Notes: generated by a model from the sequence alone, not told the origin. Shown: positions 1-6,998, counted from the stretch's first letter. The stretch: 9,786 bases of DNA from Prolixibacteraceae bacterium UBA5740 (GCA_002419285.1 DIFU01000008.1:347-10132), one strand, 5' to 3'. Numbers and translations: made by a program.

Positions 1-68
1 GACTTGCATACATCCGCCAGGGTATTTCAATTGGATTCTTCTGATGATTTTTTCAGGTGATGGGAGGC

Positions 69-1025
69 TCAGCTTTTTGAAACAATTTCATGGTGCATTT
101 GTAAAGCCGGTATCTCATTATTGATGATTTCGGTGATCTTTTGTACGGAGACAGCCGAGGTTATGCTTGCCGACTTTGACAGGCATTCCCGGAAGCTCCC
201 GTTGAAATGGATGTTTTTGGCTTTGAATCCATAGGTCTCCATTTTTTCCATCCAATTCCCGATTTCCGGTTCCGTCAAATCCTCACTGCCGGCAATCAAT
301 GAAATTTCACAGGGACTTTGGTCGAAATCGTGATAATCCATGGATCCTGATCCCTTGCAATTGCGGACTTCCCCGGCCGATTGTCGAACTGTGCGATTTT
401 CGTCGTGGGGGCCTTTATTATCTGATATTTTGAAGGAATCATTCGATCCCTGGCTCTTCAGCATATCGACAGTAGGGGAAACAAGAATGACCTTGTCGGG
501 ACGCCTGGTATATACCCTGTTCAGGTGGGTTGCAAGCGTAAACGCCAGCTCACCCCCTGTATAGTCACCAATCAGGTATATATCCCTTGAAATCATTCCC
601 TGAAAGAAATTGACATAAACATCAGTTAGAAATTCAATGGGAACACAAATGTCTCCATCATCTGAAACCGGGTAGCAGGGTACTACGACCGTAGCGCCTG
701 TTTGTTCGACCAAAACCTGGATATAGTGCCAGTGCCGACTGGTAATCGTCTCGTTTTGATGATAACCGGGTATATACAGGATGGCTTTGTTTGCCTCCCT
801 GTGGATTGGCGAAATAATCCAAATTGGATGGTTGTCCGATTCAGAGGTGGTTATATTCAGGTTTTTAAAGAGCTTACGGGGAACAGGTGCCGGTTTTTTT
901 TGTTTCTGAATGGCATCGTTGCCCGAGGTGAAGTCCTTAACCAATGAATTTTCATTCATAATTCTGTTAAAAAACAGGCCAAACCATCCGGTCGTTTTGC
1001 TGGGTGAATAATTCGTTGTCATCAT
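69..1025 (-). CDS. alpha/beta-hydrolase-fold protein, probable pseudoenzyme
   Basis: A 318-residue protein with no convincing signal peptide, so probably cytoplasmic. The core reads as an alpha/beta hydrolase of the hormone-sensitive-lipase/esterase type. A strand with an oxyanion-like turn (AILYIPGYHQNE, residues 81-92) is followed by a second strand (ATVVVPCYP, 111-119) and the elbow strand DIYLIGDYTGGELA (148-161). Family members normally have GDSAGG at the elbow; here Tyr155 replaces the nucleophile Ser. An acid-like Asp249 sits in AGSEDL, 94 residues later as usual. The expected His about 30 residues further on falls on Arg279 in FNGSFREC. The HGGG oxyanion motif is also missing. I infer loss of classical hydrolase activity and perhaps a binding or scaffold role. 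Two Met codons open the frame (1025 and 1022). The gene lies 32 nt downstream of another hydrolase-fold gene on the same strand, so co-transcription is likely. The fold call is fairly sure; the function is unknown. Confidence 0.75.
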   Translation of the reverse strand: MMTTNYSPSKTTGWFGLFFNRIMNENSLVKDFTSGNDAIQKQKKPAPVPRKLFKNLNITTSESDNHPIWIISPIHREANKAILYIPGYHQNETITSRHWHYIQVLVEQTGATVVVPCYPVSDDGDICVPIEFLTDVYVNFFQGMISRDIYLIGDYTGGELAFTLATHLNRVYTRRPDKVILVSPTVDMLKSQGSNDSFKISDNKGPHDENRTVRQSAGEVRNCKGSGSMDYHDFDQSPCEISLIAGSEDLTEPEIGNWMEKMETYGFKAKNIHFNGSFRECLSKSASITSAVSVQKITEIINNEIPALQMHHEIVSKS

Positions 1026-1057
1026 TTATGGTGTTTTTAAGTGATTGTATCTCTTGA

Positions 1058-2203
1058 TCATGAAAGGAAAGCTGCGCTTTTGACGAGTACTTTGTTCATG
1101 GCCTCCCGTGTAAGCTTTTTGTCAATTTTCCCATGGTCAGGAAAGGGGATTTCGTGTGTGTAATCGAAGGGAAAGTCGATAAGTTCGATGCATTCATTGG
1201 TTGTTTTGTCTCCCATGCATGCCTTGATTCCACTATACGGCATAACCTGATCCTTTTGGAGTGCAATACCGGATATCCGATTTTTCGCCCCTGCGAAAAA
1301 GGATTCCCTCTCAGTTTTAAAATGATCAGGTCTGATCATGGCCGAAAATGCCTTGATTAACGGATCGTCAGAAGAAAGGTTGCCCGGTTTTGACTTGCCA
1401 TAAATCGTTGGCCACTCACTGCAATAGAATTGCAAAAGCCTGTTATAGGCCGGTGTGTCCATGATCAATTTGGAAACACCAAACATCTGGCTAAAAATGG
1501 AACCTCCACAAAATATGAAAAGCCGGGTATCGGTAAACAATTTTCCCGGGTTGGCCATCAGGATGATTTCGGCCAGGAAAGCACCAATGGAATAACCAAA
1601 CAGATCAATGTCAGCATTCTTGTGAAACAGCGGGTGAGCTCCATCCCTTATCTTTTTGACGAGCCCTGTAATATCGGAAACAGTCTGGAGCCCTGACCAA
1701 AAGAACCGGTCAGGGAGATCAGTCAGCCTTTGGCTGAGGGCCGCATTTGCAAAGCTCATTGCTCCCCGATTCTCCGGCAAAGATTTCCGTTTTGTAACCA
1801 GTTCGGCCATCACACGCGGATTCGACCACTCTGCAGGCCCCCTGTTCATATGGTAAGCGATTGGAAACAGAATTATGGGTCTACCCGTAGTAATCGCCAG
1901 ATATTCTGCCCAGGGATAATATTTCGTCCAGCTTCGCTCATTTAGCCCGTGCAGCATGATGATGGCCGATTTGAATTTTCCCGTATCACCTGGAATAAAG
2001 ACAGGGTAAGTGAAATTCTGGTTCTCTGAAATCTGCCTGTCCTCATTTAGTGAAGCCTTACCGGAGAGCCCTGGTATTTCAGGTGAAGAGGATTCAAAAG
2101 CAAACTGCTCAATCCGACATGGACGGGTAACTGCAGTTTTTTTTGTACCGCACTGAAGTTGCAGGGGCATCTTTTGCTTCGTTTCACAAAGAGTATGAGA
2201 CAT
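1058..2203 (-). CDS. alpha/beta hydrolase, DUF6051-like, intact triad
   Basis: A 381-residue protein with no signal peptide or membrane helix. Residues 79-90 (SAIIMLHGLNER) give the strand and HG oxyanion turn. Residues 108-128 hold a conserved-looking stretch rich in aromatic and small residues (GRPIILFPIAYHMNR, then EWSNPR). The nucleophile elbow is DLFGYSIGAFLAE (200-212) with Ser205. Asp318 in ALQKDQVMPY and His350 in DYTHEIPFPDHG sit where the acid and His are expected, so the triad looks complete. From memory it resembles Bacteroidota proteins labelled DUF6051, whose substrate is unknown; that label needs a search. The start at 2203 is well fixed: an in-frame TAA lies eight codons upstream (2225-2227) with no other ATG between. 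It is the first gene of a likely two-gene unit with the degenerate hydrolase at 69-1025, and is divergent from the LytTR regulator. An esterase or lipase-like activity is possible but unproven. Confidence 0.8.
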   Translation of the reverse strand: MSHTLCETKQKMPLQLQCGTKKTAVTRPCRIEQFAFESSSPEIPGLSGKASLNEDRQISENQNFTYPVFIPGDTGKFKSAIIMLHGLNERSWTKYYPWAEYLAITTGRPIILFPIAYHMNRGPAEWSNPRVMAELVTKRKSLPENRGAMSFANAALSQRLTDLPDRFFWSGLQTVSDITGLVKKIRDGAHPLFHKNADIDLFGYSIGAFLAEIILMANPGKLFTDTRLFIFCGGSIFSQMFGVSKLIMDTPAYNRLLQFYCSEWPTIYGKSKPGNLSSDDPLIKAFSAMIRPDHFKTERESFFAGAKNRISGIALQKDQVMPYSGIKACMGDKTTNECIELIDFPFDYTHEIPFPDHGKIDKKLTREAMNKVLVKSAAFLS

Positions 2204-2249
2204 AAATTTGAATTTTTGGACCTGTTATTTGAATGATCTGAATGTAAAT

Positions 2250-2257
2250 TAAAGCTA
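2250..2257 (-). promoter_or_regulatory. possible -7 element for the hydrolase pair
   Basis: On the minus strand this reads TAGCTTTA, seven of eight matches to the Bacteroidota -7 consensus TAnnTTTG. A TTTG (2276-2273 on the minus strand) lies 15 nt further upstream, a little closer than the usual -33 spacing. It would give a leader of roughly 40 nt before the ATG at 2203. One mismatch and the short spacing keep this weak. Confidence 0.25.
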
Positions 2258-2301
2258 TGTCCCGGGACCTTCCAAAAAAATGGGTTTTCCATAGTCTACA
2301 G

Positions 2302-2351
2302 GGGAGAAAGTGTTCTTTTGAGGGACGAAATGTCTCATAGTGGGGCGAAAT
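2302..2351 (+). promoter_or_regulatory. three 20-bp-phased direct repeats, candidate LytTR operator
   Basis: Three related units start at 2302 (GGGAGAAAGTGT), 2322 (GGGACGAAATGT) and 2342 (GGGGCGAAATTC), exactly 20 bp apart. Units two and three agree at 9 of the first 10 positions. Units one and two agree at 9 of 12, including a shared TGT after the A-rich core. LytTR domains (AgrA, ComE, AlgR types) are known to bind pairs of roughly 10-bp direct repeats whose starts lie about two helical turns apart, and the next gene encodes a LytTR protein. The array sits about 50-100 bp upstream of the likely -7 element at 2399 and also upstream of the divergent hydrolase gene. The repeat itself is seen directly; operator function is inference. 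Confidence 0.5.
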
Positions 2352-2398
2352 TCATGGCCATATATGTTTTAATTTCTTCCATTAGAGCTCAATTCGGT

Positions 2399-2406
2399 TA
2401 ACTTTG
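2399..2406 (+). promoter_or_regulatory. Bacteroidota-type -7 promoter element for the LytTR gene
   Basis: TAACTTTG matches the Bacteroidota -7 consensus TAnnTTTG exactly and lies 52 nt before the LytTR start codon, which would give a leader of about 45 nt. I do not see a clear TTG/TTTG -33 element at the expected distance. That absence would fit a promoter that needs an activator, such as one bound at the repeats at 2302-2351. Confidence 0.5.
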
Positions 2407-2458
2407 CATTTATTGGAAATCCGGCAAATGGTGCTGGATTCCATGAAACATTTTCAGT

Positions 2459-3304
2459 ATGAATCAAAAGATTCCGGAATACCTGTACGAGAAAGGAAAT
2501 ATCACAAGGTTGATTATTTATACTGCCTTGTTCGCTCTGGTATTCATCAACATTTACCAGCCCTTTGATTCGAGAAACTGGGTTCCGGTTTCCGAAGTGA
2601 TGTTTCTTGTATCCTCAAGCCTGGTAATCCTGACTGGTGTTCTGGTCGTTGTAATCAGCCGAATAATCATGTTCCATTATGCCGGTCGGCATGGATTATT
2701 CCTATGGCAATATGCGCTATGGATTGTCGGAGAGATTATTGCCATGGCAACGTTTTATACACTTTTTCAAAGTTTGGTGTTGGATGATCCAAGAACTTAC
2801 AGTGAAATGCTCAGGCAATCATTTATCAATACTGCATTGGTGTTGTTGCTGCCATATTCCATTCTTTGGCTGTACTTCGCTTTAAAAGACAAGGACCGTA
2901 AACTGGCAAGGCTTATCAGCGATAAGGGGGGATCGGAACCTGTTTTGTTGCCTATGTTGAATTTCAGGGATGAGAAAAGAGAGTTGAAGCTTTCAGTGCG
3001 GAGTGACCAGCTTCTTTGGATTGAAGCTGCCGATAATTATGCAAAAATTCACTATACCCACAAAGGCCGCATTGCCGCCTTCATGATTCGCAATACACTC
3101 AAGAACCTGGAACAGGAATTTTCTGGCAGTTCCCTTGTCAGATGCAATCGGTCGACCATTGTTAATTTTGACAAGGTGAAAGTCTTACGCAAGGAACAAA
3201 ACGGGATTTATCTGGGCCTTGAGATGGATTCGGCTCCCGATATCCCGGTTTCGGCCACTTATGCAAATAAGGTATTGGCACGCTTTTCAGGCTATTCCGA
3301 ATAA
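2459..3304 (+). CDS. membrane-anchored LytTR-family transcriptional regulator
   Basis: A 281-residue protein in two halves. The N-terminal half has four hydrophobic segments (about residues 18-34, 46-70, 82-107 and 121-142) and should sit in the inner membrane. Around residues 142-170 a charged linker (DKDRKLARL) leads to a C-terminal LytTR DNA-binding domain (about 175-278). The LytTR half shows the family landmarks LLWIEAADNYAKIHYT (185-200), RNTLKNLEQEF (211-221) and LVRCNRSTIVNFDKV (226-240). There is no receiver domain with a phosphoacceptor Asp and no kinase domain, so the membrane part is probably the sensing or dimerising part; such TM-LytTR proteins are common in Bacteroidota. The signal is unknown. 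It is divergent from the hydrolase pair and 163 nt upstream of the xylanase gene on the same strand. Phased repeats upstream suggest autoregulation. Confidence 0.9.
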   Translation: MNQKIPEYLYEKGNITRLIIYTALFALVFINIYQPFDSRNWVPVSEVMFLVSSSLVILTGVLVVVISRIIMFHYAGRHGLFLWQYALWIVGEIIAMATFYTLFQSLVLDDPRTYSEMLRQSFINTALVLLLPYSILWLYFALKDKDRKLARLISDKGGSEPVLLPMLNFRDEKRELKLSVRSDQLLWIEAADNYAKIHYTHKGRIAAFMIRNTLKNLEQEFSGSSLVRCNRSTIVNFDKVKVLRKEQNGIYLGLEMDSAPDIPVSATYANKVLARFSGYSE

Positions 3305-3434
3305 TTGCCTGAACTAACAAGCAGGTTGCAAATTTCCTGGTTTTTCATTGTTTCAATCCGATTCTTATTTATCTGCTTATTGTGCATTTGACATGATTGT
3401 TGATGGTCTGTCACCAGATTAATAAAAGTATTTT

Positions 3435-3442
3435 TAACTTTA
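3435..3442 (+). promoter_or_regulatory. weak -7-like element before the xylanase gene
   Basis: TAACTTTA matches TAnnTTTG at seven of eight positions and lies 25 nt before the xylanase ATG. No -33 element is seen at normal spacing. The 163-nt gap between the regulator and the xylanase contains no copy of the GGGACGAAAT-type repeat, so nothing here ties xylanase expression directly to the LytTR protein. Confidence 0.25.
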
Positions 3443-3467
3443 TACCCATTACTAATCTGAATGAACG

Positions 3468-5453
3468 ATGCAAACCAGTAATTCTTTTCTTGGCAAGGCT
3501 CTGATTGCCATTCTGATAAACCTTACGACGCTGGGTATTTCCCATCATGTATATGCAAGCGGGGAACGGCTTGATAAAAACAATCGTGAATCTTATAAAT
3601 CATTGATAAACCTGGAGGATCCCCCGGCATACCCCGTCGTTGTGGAAGCCGAAAGCGGAGTAGCCGGATCGGCCTTCACCATGGTTCAGGAAGGCGAAAT
3701 GGGGTATGTGACTGCCAGCCTGAATTATTCAGGACAATCATACCCCGGTGACACATCCCGGATAATTACGCTCAGGATTACCTTTCCTGATACCGGATAC
3801 TACCATATGTATGCCCGAATCAGGATAGGATCCGGAGGATTTGATGACGACAGTTTTTTCTCGCCTCGGGGATTTGGGGTGAAGAGTGTTTCCAACAGCA
3901 ATGACTGGGTGTTCATTAACGGACTGGCCTCGGCTGGTTTTACGGACGGATCTGATATAGTCCGCGATCCCGGGAGTGCCGGATCTCTCGTGTGGAAGTG
4001 GGTTAACCTTACCCGGAATTATTACACGGGTAATCTTCCTGAACATACTTTTTATGTTGGTCCCGATTCCCTTACCATGACATTGCAAATTGGCTCAAGG
4101 GAGAATGGTTTGTCGTTTGACCAGATTGCCTTCGGCAGGGCCGACCTCTTGTTTACCGTGGATGATCTGGATAACCGGTTGCCTGGAACTCCTGTTGAGG
4201 TTGTTGTGGAGCCCGGGACTGAATATACCGGACCGCCGCTGGCTGAAGGACTTCCAAAATTTTTGGGGAATGTGCTGGGAAGTGACCCGAATTTCACAAG
4301 GTACTGGAACCAGTTGACTCCCGAAAACGAAGGAAAATGGGCCTACATAGGAACCGTGTCCGATACGCTGCGATGGAACTGGAGCAATCTTGACAGGGTG
4401 TACAATTATGCCAGGGATAATAACCTGATTTTCAAAAACCATACACTAATCTGGGGGCAACAGCAGCCTTCCTGGATATCATCCATGCCGGCCGATCAGC
4501 AGTTAAAATATATCGAGGCCTGGATTCGCATGGTTGGGCAGCGATATTCCGATATGGATATGATTGATGTGGTGAATGAACCTTTAAAAAGCCATAATCC
4601 ACCCGATGGTGTCAATGGCAGGGCAAATTACAAAAATGCTTTGGGGGGCGACGGGCAAACAGGTTGGGACTGGGTGATCCAATCGTTCGTATTAGCCAGG
4701 AAATACATGCCCAATACAAAGTTGATCCTGAATGATTACGGAATCATCAACGACAATAACGCCACTTCCTCTTATTTGCAAATCATTAACCTTCTGAAAG
4801 ATCGGGGGTTGATTGACGGGATTGGGGTCCAGGGACACCGTTTCGAATTGGAGAATGCTAGCGTGACAACCCTGAAGTATAACCTTGACCGGCTCGCCGC
4901 AACCGGTTTACCCATCTATATTTCAGAAATGGACCTGGGCAATTACGGCGATTCAGGCACACCGGATGACCAGGTGCAACTGCAGCTTTTCCAAAAGATA
5001 TTTCCGGTTTTGTGGGAACATCCCGGAGTACAAGGGATCACTCTCTGGGGTTATAAGGAAGGGGCAATGTGGCAAACGACCTGTTTCCTGGTGCGCAAGG
5101 ATAATACGGCACGGCCTGCTTTGACCTGGCTGGCCGGTTATCTGAAAAGCACGGCCACAGACCTTGCCAATACCAAGGCTTTAGCGGAAAAGGGAATTAC
5201 CCTGCAGCAAAACTATCCAAATCCTTTCAACAGCTCAACTTCCATTCATTTTGATATCAGTTTTCCTTCCAATGTTACACTGAAAGTTTATAATATACTG
5301 GGGGAAGAGGTAGCACAATTAATGAATGACCATTTGACTCCGGGTACCTATTCAGTTACCTGGGCTGGACAGGACAACCTGCGGCCGGGAACCTATATTT
5401 ACCGTTTGGTAGCAGGTCAGGAAGCTGTCGCCCGAAAAATGCTTAAAAGATGA
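3468..5453 (+). CDS. secreted GH10 endo-beta-1,4-xylanase with CBM-like module and T9SS sorting domain
   Basis: A 661-residue modular enzyme that should cleave internal beta-1,4-xylosyl bonds in xylan with retention of configuration. Residues 1-30 form a Sec signal peptide ending VYA. Residues about 55-228 look like a beta-sandwich carbohydrate-binding module: opening VVVEAESG, then FPDTGYYHMYAR (106-117) and NGLSFDQIAFG (213-223), as in the CBM6/CBM35 clan, though I cannot assign a family. The GH10 barrel spans about 255-558. Its landmarks are HTLIWG (325-330), acid/base Glu371 in DVVNEP, LNDYG (421-425), GVQGH (453-457), nucleophile Glu487 in ISEMDLG, and LWG (526-528). Residues about 578-661 are a type IX secretion sorting domain (NYPNPFN, YNILGEEV, PGTYIYRLVAG), so the protein is expected to be exported and released or anchored at the cell surface. 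An ATG seven bases upstream (3461) hits a stop at once in its own frame, which supports the start at 3468. It converges on fetB. Confidence 0.95.
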   Translation: MQTSNSFLGKALIAILINLTTLGISHHVYASGERLDKNNRESYKSLINLEDPPAYPVVVEAESGVAGSAFTMVQEGEMGYVTASLNYSGQSYPGDTSRIITLRITFPDTGYYHMYARIRIGSGGFDDDSFFSPRGFGVKSVSNSNDWVFINGLASAGFTDGSDIVRDPGSAGSLVWKWVNLTRNYYTGNLPEHTFYVGPDSLTMTLQIGSRENGLSFDQIAFGRADLLFTVDDLDNRLPGTPVEVVVEPGTEYTGPPLAEGLPKFLGNVLGSDPNFTRYWNQLTPENEGKWAYIGTVSDTLRWNWSNLDRVYNYARDNNLIFKNHTLIWGQQQPSWISSMPADQQLKYIEAWIRMVGQRYSDMDMIDVVNEPLKSHNPPDGVNGRANYKNALGGDGQTGWDWVIQSFVLARKYMPNTKLILNDYGIINDNNATSSYLQIINLLKDRGLIDGIGVQGHRFELENASVTTLKYNLDRLAATGLPIYISEMDLGNYGDSGTPDDQVQLQLFQKIFPVLWEHPGVQGITLWGYKEGAMWQTTCFLVRKDNTARPALTWLAGYLKSTATDLANTKALAEKGITLQQNYPNPFNSSTSIHFDISFPSNVTLKVYNILGEEVAQLMNDHLTPGTYSVTWAGQDNLRPGTYIYRLVAGQEAVARKMLKR

Positions 5454-5481
5454 TTTTTACAATAGAATCGTTTATCTCTTG

Positions 5482-5497
5482 AAATGGATATCCATTT
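5482..5497. repeat. 16-bp perfect palindrome in convergent intergenic region
   Basis: AAATGGATATCCATTT is its own reverse complement and lies 28 bp after the xylanase stop codon, between convergent genes. As RNA it could form a six-base stem with an AUAU loop, but no U-tract follows on either strand, so it is not a textbook terminator. It may be a protein-binding site or chance. Confidence 0.35.
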
Positions 5498-5580
5498 GCG
5501 GGAAGGGAATGGTTATGTTATTTTCAATGGAAAATTTCAATTCCAGAAAATCTATTAAGCTCTTCATAATCAGTTATTAT

Positions 5581-6402
5581 TTATATCTGCTTTATGTGTT
5601 TTTCAGTGTTTCCCTGAAAAACATAGGGTGACTTCAAATTGGAATATTCATCGAAAGCAAATTTCCTTGTCACAAGGATGCTGATAAATAGGTTGAGAGA
5701 GCATCCGGCAAAGATCGCTATCATAATCATGATCTGGTATTTGATGGCGATAACCGGGGCACTGCCTCCCAGAAGCTGTCCAGTCATCATTCCCGGGAGT
5801 GAAATGAGACCCATTACCGACATGCTCGCAATCAGTGGATTGAGTGCCTGTTTTACCGCTTCGGCCACAAAAGGCCTGATTGCTTGTTGCAAGCTTCCTG
5901 TATTGGTCAGCAGGAATTGGTAGAGATCTGGTTTTTCTGCCAGTTCTTTGTAATAAGTCCTCAGTCCTATAATATTGTGGTTTAGCGCATTTCCTAAAAT
6001 CATGCCCGTAATGGGGATGAAGTATTGTGCGTCGAAAACATAATCAAGCCGGAGAATAATGCCCAGAAAAAAGGCATCCACTATGAAAATGGAAGTGAAC
6101 CCGGAAATGAACAGAGGAATTATAAAAACCCGGTAGCTGAGGGATGCCCTTCGGATCGTGGTAAATATGCCTACCCATATCATGACGAATACCCAAAGGG
6201 AATTGATCCATACGCTGTTTTTATCGAAAACCCATTCAAGGTAAACTGCAACCAGTGATAATTGTATCACCATGCGCAACACGCTGACCAGGATGCTGGT
6301 TACCAGTTTTATTTTATAGTAGAGCAAGAATGCGATTGGCAATAACAAAATGATGAAACTCATCATTAACAGCATCAGGTTTATGTCGGTAACCGGTTTC
6401 AT
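5581..6402 (-). CDS. fetB: FetB-type (UPF0014) ABC transporter permease
   Basis: A 273-residue polytopic membrane protein with about seven hydrophobic segments (near residues 8-28, 33-57, 65-82, 92-118, 127-147, 187-212 and 220-245). It carries the hallmark stretches of the UPF0014/FetB family: IPITGMILGNALN (129-141) and ISLPGMMTGQLLGG (200-213), followed by AIKYQIMI. In Escherichia coli FetAB has been linked to iron export and resistance to oxidative stress; the substrate here is inferred from family only. The start codon overlaps the stop of the upstream ATPase gene in an ATGA arrangement, which indicates translational coupling and a two-component exporter. The length is close to the family norm. 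A perfect inverted repeat lies inside the last codons. The gene converges on the xylanase and has no evident link to carbohydrate use. Confidence 0.9.
   Translation of the reverse strand: MKPVTDINLMLLMMSFIILLLPIAFLLYYKIKLVTSILVSVLRMVIQLSLVAVYLEWVFDKNSVWINSLWVFVMIWVGIFTTIRRASLSYRVFIIPLFISGFTSIFIVDAFFLGIILRLDYVFDAQYFIPITGMILGNALNHNIIGLRTYYKELAEKPDLYQFLLTNTGSLQQAIRPFVAEAVKQALNPLIASMSVMGLISLPGMMTGQLLGGSAPVIAIKYQIMIMIAIFAGCSLNLFISILVTRKFAFDEYSNLKSPYVFQGNTEKHIKQI
5597..5623 (-). terminator. 10-bp perfect inverted repeat in the 3' end of fetB, possible terminator-like hairpin
   Basis: The arms TGTTTTTCAG (5597-5606) and CTGAAAAACA (5614-5623) are perfect reverse complements around a 7-nt loop. A G-T wobble and one more A-T pair can extend the stem outward. 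It lies within the last codons of fetB, just before its stop, and in a convergent region. No U-run follows on either strand, so if it ends transcription it is not a standard Rho-independent terminator; it could instead protect the mRNA 3' end. The inverted repeat is certain; the role is inference. Confidence 0.35.
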
Positions 6403-6998
6403 AAGGCATATACATTTTGGGCTGAATCAATCCAGAATGGATTGTGTGAGGCAGAAATAATGGTTTTTCCATTCAGTTCGCCAATATATCGTGCAAGTTT
6501 TTGTACGGAATCGGCATCCAGTGATGCCGTGGGCTCATCCATTAAAAGAATTTCCTTATCCATGGCAAGACAAATTGAAATGATTAGTCTTTGTTTTTGT
6601 CCACCACTGATTTTAGTGAAATCCTGGCTGATGATTTCTGATTCAAGTCCGAGTATTTCAGCAATCGAACGGATATTTTGCAGCTTATCGTTCATTTGCA
6701 TCAGGGTAATAACTTCGATCCCATTCCTGACGGGTAAATTGATATTCTGGGGTATCCATGCCATCTGCCTGCGAATTTGCCGGATGGTCATGGAATTCAG
6801 GGTAATCCCATTTATGATGACCTTCCCTGAATCAGCGATTACATATCCTTGTAATAACTTCAGGAAGGTCGACTTTCCTTTTCCGGATGCTCCGCTTAAG
6901 CAAAGATGTTCGCCTTTACGAATGGCAATATCCAGGTCGCTGAATATTATTTTCTCCCCGAATCGAAGATTGATTTTTTCACATCTGATCATGTCCAT
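6399..6998 (-). CDS. fetA: FetA-type ABC transporter ATP-binding protein
   Basis: A 199-residue soluble ATPase subunit that should couple ATP hydrolysis to the FetB permease at the inner membrane. All core motifs are present: Walker A GASGKGKST (36-44), Q-loop Gln84 in WIPQN, signature ISGGQKQR (130-137), Walker B ILLMDEP (150-156) with catalytic Glu155, D-loop SLD (159-161) and H-loop His185 in SASHNP. It is shorter than many ABC ATPases, with a brief C-terminal end, but nothing essential is missing. The stop overlaps the fetB start by four bases. The assignment to FetA rather than a general ABC ATPase rests on the coupled UPF0014 permease. It is the first gene of its unit, divergent from the GH2 gene across 139 nt. 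Confidence 0.9.
   Translation of the reverse strand: MDMIRCEKINLRFGEKIIFSDLDIAIRKGEHLCLSGASGKGKSTFLKLLQGYVIADSGKVIINGITLNSMTIRQIRRQMAWIPQNINLPVRNGIEVITLMQMNDKLQNIRSIAEILGLESEIISQDFTKISGGQKQRLIISICLAMDKEILLMDEPTASLDADSVQKLARYIGELNGKTIISASHNPFWIDSAQNVYAL

Noticed and set aside
1..68. Possible minus-strand start codons at 7-13 of a further gene in the hydrolase unit
   Set aside because: Only about a dozen bases of any such frame lie inside the window, so neither a gene nor its absence can be supported.
1921..1930. ATTTCGTCCA, close to the reverse complement of the GGGACGAAAT repeat unit
   Set aside because: A single copy inside coding sequence, with no phased partner 20 bp away; likely chance.
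2047..2292. 81-codon minus-strand frame overlapping the start of the DUF6051-like hydrolase
   Set aside because: It is in another frame across the 5' end of the hydrolase and its intergenic region, with no family features; the hydrolase start is fixed by an in-frame stop at 2225-2227.
3305..3331. Imperfect inverted repeat right after the LytTR stop codon (TTGCCTG ... CAGGTTGCAA)
   Set aside because: The stem needs a three-base bulge and the first T-run is about 10 bases further on, so it is too weak to call a terminator.
3388..3393. TTGACA, an E. coli-like -35 box upstream of the xylanase
   Set aside because: No TATAAT-like -10 box at 16-18 nt spacing, and Bacteroidota promoters use a different consensus.
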